Below, in pieces: positions 41,712 to 46,136 of a stretch of 46,136 nt of DNA (within the stretch, counting starts at the first letter, position 1; each line of letters opens with the position of its first letter). The stretch is from Clostridiales bacterium. Lineage in GTDB: Bacteria > Bacillota > Sulfobacillia > Sulfobacillales > Sulfobacillaceae. The stretch covers positions 1 through 46,136 of the forward strand of contig DAHXNH010000263.1 in the NCBI GenBank assembly GCA_027365485.1. Direction: 5' to 3'. Both the position numbers and the translations under genes were made by a program. Below the pieces are notes generated by a model. That model did not search any database. It saw nothing but the letters and a program-made list of their open reading frames with translations, and was not told the DNA's origin.

Positions 41712-42224
41712 CTAGGTCTTAAATACGACAACCCGTCCGTCCTCGCGCAACGCCACCAGCTGACCGTTTGACCCTTTATTCAAGGCCTCCAGCCCTGCTT
41801 GAATGTTTTCCTCTTGAACCAGCATTTCCTCTTCCAACAAATCATTGGGATCCGCGGCGACATCGAATTCGAAGCGGTCGCGCAACATCTCGATGAGCAT
41901 CCCCACCTCTTCCACGGACAACGTTTTAGCATCCCTGGTCACTTCAATGACGGTCACGCTTTCCACGGTCATAGCGTCCAGTTCGAGCATCTCAAGCGGC
42001 GTCCGGGTCAGACTTCGATAGGCGACTAGAATTTCGCGAATCGCCAGGTCTAATTCTGACCACACTGACGGCTCCAAATTTCGACGAACGATAAAAGCCA
42101 AGGTCAGCGTTTCGGATTCCGGATTATACTGCATGCTGGACACTTCCGGATAACGCATTACCACGGCGATCAACGTTCCCAACCCACGGATGCTTGTTCC
42201 CCATCCTGAAGAGGGCATGTTCAA
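41712..42224 (-). CDS. Protein of unknown function between recX and ymdB
   Basis: I do not recognise this protein of about 170 residues. It is acidic, with alternating strands and helices: YPEVSSMQYNPESETLTLAF at the N-terminus, then a helical middle, ESVTVIEVTRDAKTLSVEEV, a strongly acidic stretch DPNDLLEEEMLVQEEN and a C-terminal strand pair, LVALREDGRVVVFKT. TTG 42224 lies nine bases after AAGGAG and is preferred to ATG 42218; the frame is open to 42272. It precedes ymdB by 13 bases, so the two are surely co-transcribed. No transmembrane or signal segment is present. Confidence 0.7.
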   Translation of the reverse strand: MNMPSSGWGTSIRGLGTLIAVVMRYPEVSSMQYNPESETLTLAFIVRRNLEPSVWSELDLAIREILVAYRSLTRTPLEMLELDAMTVESVTVIEVTRDAKTLSVEEVGMLIEMLRDRFEFDVAADPNDLLEEEMLVQEENIQAGLEALNKGSNGQLVALREDGRVVVFKT

Positions 42225-42258
42225 CGGCGCACTCTCCTTCCTGCCAGCAACCCAAGCT

Positions 42259-42705
42259 CTACGCCGAATCATGCTGATCAGCCGAGTTCAGGGTCCTTTG
42301 AATGATCGGACTCGCAAATCCCTCGCGATGGAGCCTGCGCATCAGCCGAACCCGATCGCGTTCATCTTCTCTATCGTACTCTTGGGCGACCCGGAGGGCA
42401 ATGACTTGCCAAGCATCCTCACCTTCCTTTAGCATCTCGCTGACCAGGTCGGGCGCAAACCCCCGCCGAAGCAACCGAGCCCTTACACCCAAGGGCCCGT
42501 GCTTGCCCCGTTCGAGGGCATCCGCTACCATATCGTGAGCGTAGGCTCGGTCATCTAGGAGCCCCAGATCAATCAGCCGGTTTAAGGCCTCTTCACATTC
42601 TACGCTTTCCACTCCTCGGCGTTTCATCCTTTGCCGAAGTTCCTCGACCGTTAATCGGCGGCCGGTCAAGAATTTTAAACCAATGGCAACCGCATCATTC
42701 GGCAC
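42259..42705 (-). CDS. recX: Regulatory protein RecX
   Basis: This protein of about 148 residues modulates RecA filaments. It is a helical three-repeat protein: [37 protein letters not shown] and [16 protein letters not shown] match RecX repeats. GTG 42705 overlaps the recA end by 11 bases; upstream readings to 42771 are possible. The downstream order recA-recX is the standard bacterial arrangement. Confidence 0.88.
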   Translation of the reverse strand: MPNDAVAIGLKFLTGRRLTVEELRQRMKRRGVESVECEEALNRLIDLGLLDDRAYAHDMVADALERGKHGPLGVRARLLRRGFAPDLVSEMLKEGEDAWQVIALRVAQEYDREDERDRVRLMRRLHREGFASPIIQRTLNSADQHDSA

Positions 42706-43726
42706 TGGCTGGTTCCGTACTAACCACCTCGTCTTCAACCACCACGATGGGCGCGCGCAGACGTTTTTCAATTTCTGCGGTAATTTCGCGATTGGCTTTG
42801 AGAAAGTCCCGACTGTTCTCTCGACCCTGGCCCAGACGAATGTCTCCGTAAGCGTACCATGCTCCGCTTTTCTGAATAATTCCCGTCTCTTGACCTACGT
42901 CCAGGATACTGCCCTCCCGGGAAATGCCTTCGCCATATAGAATATCAAACTCCGCCTGTTTAAATGGCGGTGCCACCTTATTCTTAACCACCTTGACCCT
43001 GGTCCGATTGCCGACGACGTCATTGCCCTGTTTTAAGCTTTCTATCCGGCGCACTTCCAAGCGCATAGAAGCATAAAATTTCAACGCCCGGCCCCCAGGC
43101 GTGGTTTCCGGATTGCCAAACATCACTCCAACTTTTTCGCGCAATTGGTTGATAAAGACGGCAATCGTATTAGACTTGGAAATCGCACCCGTCAACTTTC
43201 GCAAAGCCTGGGACATCAGCCGGGCTTGCAACCCCACGTGAGCATCGCCCATTTCGCCTTCGATCTCAGCTCGCGGCACTAGGGCGGCCACGGAATCAAT
43301 GACCACGATATCCACGGCCCCAGAACGAACCAGAGCCTCACAGATTTCTAAGGCTTGTTCCCCAGTGTCGGGCTGAGAAATCAAAAGTTCATTTAAATTG
43401 ACGCCCAGTTTTTCCGCATAGATCGGGTCTAAGGCATGCTCGGCGTCAATAAACGCTGCCGTGCCCCCGCCTTTTTGAGCCTCAGCGATGGCATGCAGAG
43501 CCACAGTCGTCTTTCCGGATGATTCCTGACCGTAAATCTCTACCACCCGACCCCTTGGCAGTCCTCCGACTCCGGTCGCAATGTCCAACGTAATGCACCC
43601 TGTGGATATGGCATCCACCGGCATTCGGGCACTAGCCTCTCCCAAACGCATAATGGACCCTTTACCAAATTGCTTTTCGATTTGGGCTAACGCCAAATCC
43701 AACGCCTTATCCTTCTCCATTGCCAC
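42695..43726 (-). CDS. recA: Recombinase RecA
   Basis: This 343-residue protein drives strand exchange and LexA self-cleavage. It starts at GTG 43726, five bases after AGGAGGGG. Walker A is GQESSGKTT, Walker B is [15 protein letters not shown], and [20 protein letters not shown] is the L2 loop region. The C-terminus keeps the acidic tail ([16 protein letters not shown]). No copy of the lexA palindrome was seen upstream. It lies 54 bases after the DEAD-box gene. Confidence 0.98.
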   Translation of the reverse strand: MAMEKDKALDLALAQIEKQFGKGSIMRLGEASARMPVDAISTGCITLDIATGVGGLPRGRVVEIYGQESSGKTTVALHAIAEAQKGGGTAAFIDAEHALDPIYAEKLGVNLNELLISQPDTGEQALEICEALVRSGAVDIVVIDSVAALVPRAEIEGEMGDAHVGLQARLMSQALRKLTGAISKSNTIAVFINQLREKVGVMFGNPETTPGGRALKFYASMRLEVRRIESLKQGNDVVGNRTRVKVVKNKVAPPFKQAEFDILYGEGISREGSILDVGQETGIIQKSGAWYAYGDIRLGQGRENSRDFLKANREITAEIEKRLRAPIVVVEDEVVSTEPASAE

Positions 43727-43780
43727 AACGACCCCTCCTCATCACGTGGAACACTTCGAGTCGAGGGAAAAAAACTCCTG

Positions 43781-45355
43781 CTATCCGCGCGGTCGTGCTG
43801 GTTCCATATTCACCGATTTTCCTCGAATATGAATATCGGCTACGGACGCCAAGACTTTGGAGGCCACATCATGAGGCATCTCCACAAAAGTGAAGCGATC
43901 GTAAATGTCAATCAACCCCAAAACGCTTCCCGAGATGCCCGACCCTTCAGCCAAACCTCGAACCACATCCGCCGGACTTACCCGATCGGCGCGCCCCAAA
44001 TTCAAGAACAAGCGGACCATACCCGGTTCGGCACCCGTTTCGCCAAATTCATGCTCTAACTGCGGTTCACGGCCTTTATCCACCATCAACCGGACCGCTG
44101 CGGCAGCGATGTCCACCGAATCGTACGATTCTGCCAGCGACATCACTAAGTCTTGATACTCGGGCAACACGCCGCGTTCGACTTCTTCAGCCAAACGCAG
44201 TTTTAATCCTTCCCGCTGCTTCTCGGCGACATCTTGCGGCGTCGGCAACGGACGACGCGCCAACTTCACTCTTAGCACTCGTTCCATCTGCCGAATCTGA
44301 CGAAATTCCTTCGGCGTCACTAACGTGATGGCTGTACCCGACTTCCCCGCGCGACCCGTACGCCCAATTCGGTGCACGTAACTCTCTGTGTCTTGCGGCA
44401 AATCATAGTTAATCACGTGCGTCACATTGTCAATGTCCAACCCTCGGGCAGCCACGTCTGTAGCTATCAGCATTTCGCTGCCACCCTCTTTAAATCGTTT
44501 CATCACCCGATTTCGTTGGACCTGATTAAGATCCCCATGAATCGCTTCGGCGGTATAGCCGCGCGCTTGTAATCCTTCTGCCAGTTCGTCGACCCGTTTT
44601 TTAGTTCGGCAGAAAACAATCGTGCGCTCGGCTCCTTCCATATCCAGGACACGACTGACAGCATCTAACTTTTCGTGCTCACGCACCTCATAGTAGACTT
44701 GATCCGTCAAAGGCACGGTCAGACGTTCCGGACTAATGGAAATGTGCTCCGGAGAATTCAAATAGCGTTTGGCGAGACGGCTTATCGGCTCTGGAACCGT
44801 CGCCGAAAACAGCAAAGTTTGGCGGTCTGTGGGCACCTGCTGCAAAATAAACTCGACATCTTCGATAAAGCCCATGTCGAGCATTTCGTCAGCCTCGTCC
44901 AGGACCAGAATCTTGACGTTGTCTAAGTGCAACGTTCCCCTGCGAATGTGGTCCATCACCCGGCCAGGTGTACCGATGGCTACTTGGGCACCGTGCTCCA
45001 ACGCTCGAATTTGTCGATCATACGACTGCCCGCCGTAGATCGGAACGACTTTCACTCCGGCGTGCCGACCGATTTTCGTAATCTCTTCCGCCACTTGGAT
45101 AGCGAGCTCCCGGGTAGGCACTAGCACCAAGGCTTCTACGTGCTTGGACCGATGGTCCAATTTTTCGATAATCGGAATCCCAAACGCGGCGGTCTTGCCA
45201 GTGCCGGTCTGAGCCTGTCCAATCAAATCTTTTCCGTCCATAATCAACGGAACGGTTTTAAGCTGAATCGGAGATGGCTCCTCAAAGCCCATCTCGGTCA
45301 ATGCCTTAAGCACCTGCATCGACAATCCCATTTCTTTGAATAATTCGCTCGCCAA
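43781..45355 (-). CDS. DEAD-box RNA helicase with DbpA RNA-binding domain
   Basis: This protein of about 524 residues unwinds RNA. The core shows the Q motif with FEEPSPIQ, motif I AQTGTGKTAAFG, LVLVPTRELAIQV, DEAD in ILVLDEADEMLDMGF, LFSATVPEP and HRIGRTGRAGKSG. The C-terminal DbpA/RRM domain (about last 75 residues, MVRLFLNLGRADRVSPADVV) places it with CshA/DeaD/DbpA proteins of ribosome assembly and cold response. TTG 45355 lies about eight bases after GAGGGAG; the frame is open to 45418. It sits between cinA and recA, which are usually adjacent in Firmicutes. Confidence 0.92.
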   Translation of the reverse strand: MASELFKEMGLSMQVLKALTEMGFEEPSPIQLKTVPLIMDGKDLIGQAQTGTGKTAAFGIPIIEKLDHRSKHVEALVLVPTRELAIQVAEEITKIGRHAGVKVVPIYGGQSYDRQIRALEHGAQVAIGTPGRVMDHIRRGTLHLDNVKILVLDEADEMLDMGFIEDVEFILQQVPTDRQTLLFSATVPEPISRLAKRYLNSPEHISISPERLTVPLTDQVYYEVREHEKLDAVSRVLDMEGAERTIVFCRTKKRVDELAEGLQARGYTAEAIHGDLNQVQRNRVMKRFKEGGSEMLIATDVAARGLDIDNVTHVINYDLPQDTESYVHRIGRTGRAGKSGTAITLVTPKEFRQIRQMERVLRVKLARRPLPTPQDVAEKQREGLKLRLAEEVERGVLPEYQDLVMSLAESYDSVDIAAAAVRLMVDKGREPQLEHEFGETGAEPGMVRLFLNLGRADRVSPADVVRGLAEGSGISGSVLGLIDIYDRFTFVEMPHDVASKVLASVADIHIRGKSVNMEPARPRG

Positions 45356-45491
45356 TCGCACGACTCCCTCAAAAGATATTTTCCTCGCCCTTAGAACAAG
45401 CCCTGAGCCGAATCCCAATGCCGATCATGACACGCTATTCGGACCTCACGACTACCGATTGATGCCCATATTCTCCCTATGCCATCCAGGC

Positions 45492-46136
45492 TCAACTCAG
45501 TTCCAACAGTTCCCACAGGGCGGTTAATGATAATTCTACCACAGCTTGGCGCACTGCAGTACGCTCCGACGACATCTGGCGACGACGAACATCCACCGTC
45601 CGACCACCGTCGACGGCGACAAAAAAGGTCCCTCTGGGATTTTGCGCGGTGCCACCCGTTGGCCCGGCAAATCCCGTAGTAGCGAGGCCTATATCCGCCG
45701 AGAAAACTTTGCGTGCAGCCGCCGCCATAGCTTTGGCACATTGGGCGCTCACCGCACCATAACGCTCAATAATCGCGGGATCAACCCCAAATCGAATTTT
45801 TACTTCTTCAGTATACGCGATCACGCTGCCTTGCACACATTTAGAGGCGCCCTCAACCGCGATTAGGCTTGACGCCACCAATCCGCCGGTCAGACTTTCC
45901 ATTATCGCTAGATGAATCCCCCGGTGGATCATGGCCTCGATCAATCGTTCGACTCGCGACCCGGAAGGTGAATAGAGCTTGGACGGCACCTGCGAACGGG
46001 CCCATGCCTCCGCCCGTTTCGTGTTCAACGAGCCGTTTGGAATGTCCTCGGGGCCTTGCATGCGAAATTCCACTCGACCCGGGCTGGCATAAATCCCTAC
46101 CAAGGGATGTTGTCCCCAGGCTAGATTCTCTAGCTG
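45492..46136 (-). CDS. cinA: CinA, C-terminal nicotinamide mononucleotide deamidase part (5' end outside window)
   Basis: The minus-strand frame remains open to the right edge of the window, so the start is missing. Residues near the edge, HPLVGIYASPGRVEFRM, correspond to the linker (KH-like) region of full-length CinA. The C-terminal domain shows LAIMESLTGGLVASSLI with the catalytic Ser, VQGSVIAYTEEVK, ATTGFAGPTGG and PRGTFFVAVD. CinA removes the amide from NMN in pyridine nucleotide recycling and its N-terminal half is a COG1058 domain. cinA upstream of recA is common in Firmicutes; here a helicase lies between. Confidence 0.88.
   Translation of the reverse strand, partial: QLENLAWGQHPLVGIYASPGRVEFRMQGPEDIPNGSLNTKRAEAWARSQVPSKLYSPSGSRVERLIEAMIHRGIHLAIMESLTGGLVASSLIAVEGASKCVQGSVIAYTEEVKIRFGVDPAIIERYGAVSAQCAKAMAAAARKVFSADIGLATTGFAGPTGGTAQNPRGTFFVAVDGGRTVDVRRRQMSSERTAVRQAVVELSLTALWELLELS

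Noticed and set aside
1-46136. CRISPR arrays, tRNA or rRNA genes, prophage genes
   Set aside because: No regularly spaced direct repeats, no cloverleaf-like sequences with a TTCGA arm and no rRNA-like or phage structural genes were seen on either strand by reading.

Overview
The window most likely comes from a spore-forming member of the Firmicutes, probably an acidophile or thermophile of the Sulfobacillus type. This is inferred from a SpoVK-like ATPase, a SleB-type LysM hydrolase, a YaaH-type GH18 protein behind a sigma-G-like promoter, the mutS-mutL-miaA and spoVK/GTPase/ynbB order, recA-recX-ymdB, intermediate GC and strong GGAGG ribosome binding sites. The species cannot be fixed from the sequence alone.

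Layout. (1) 1-2.5 kb is an accessory patch. It holds a small exported-peptide gene with its own ECF-type promoter and terminator, a fragment of an Asp-box (BNR) gene, an IS630-type element that truncates an HPP-family gene, and a 131-bp MITE-like element. (2) 2.5-6 kb is a forward sugar or polyol operon: Gfo/Idh/MocA dehydrogenase, TIM-barrel isomerase and MFS transporter. (3) 6-16.5 kb holds an MMPL exporter, an aldo/keto reductase, thyA-folA, a DHA2 exporter, a pirin, moaA, and an overlapping 3-methyladenine glycosylase / 2H phosphoesterase pair. (4) 16.7-20.9 kb holds an IS605-type remnant, a secreted lipoprotein, and an ECF sigma factor overlapping a membrane-anchored Asp-box protein. (5) 20.8-33.9 kb holds SCP2, DUF885, lexA, ynbB-like, a small GTPase, spoVK-like, a spore-type hydrolase, miaA, mutL, mutS and a reduced Ppx/GppA protein. 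(6) 34.3-38 kb holds a YecD-like protein, DedA, a membrane protein and GH18. (7) 38.4-46.1 kb, all on the minus strand, runs cinA (cut by the window end), a DEAD-box helicase, recA, recX, an unknown gene, ymdB, an M19 dipeptidase and pepA.

The most interesting signal is a putative ECF regulon. The motif TGTAACC-N16-CGTTAT precedes the sigma factor (18783-18811). An identical motif with the same spacing precedes the 63-residue exported peptide (331-359, minus strand). TGTAACC-N16-CGTTAA precedes the lipoprotein gene (18280-18308, minus strand). All three lie about 21-25 bases upstream of a start codon. The products, a membrane-bound Asp-box protein overlapping the sigma gene, a secreted beta-rich lipoprotein and a small exported peptide, suggest a cell-surface sensing or signalling system that I do not recognise.

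The DNA repair and housekeeping genes (lexA, recA, recX, mutS, mutL, miaA, cinA) are intact and ordinary. Several proteins carry key-residue changes: the isochorismatase-fold protein lacks its cysteine, and the Ppx-like protein lacks its first aspartate.
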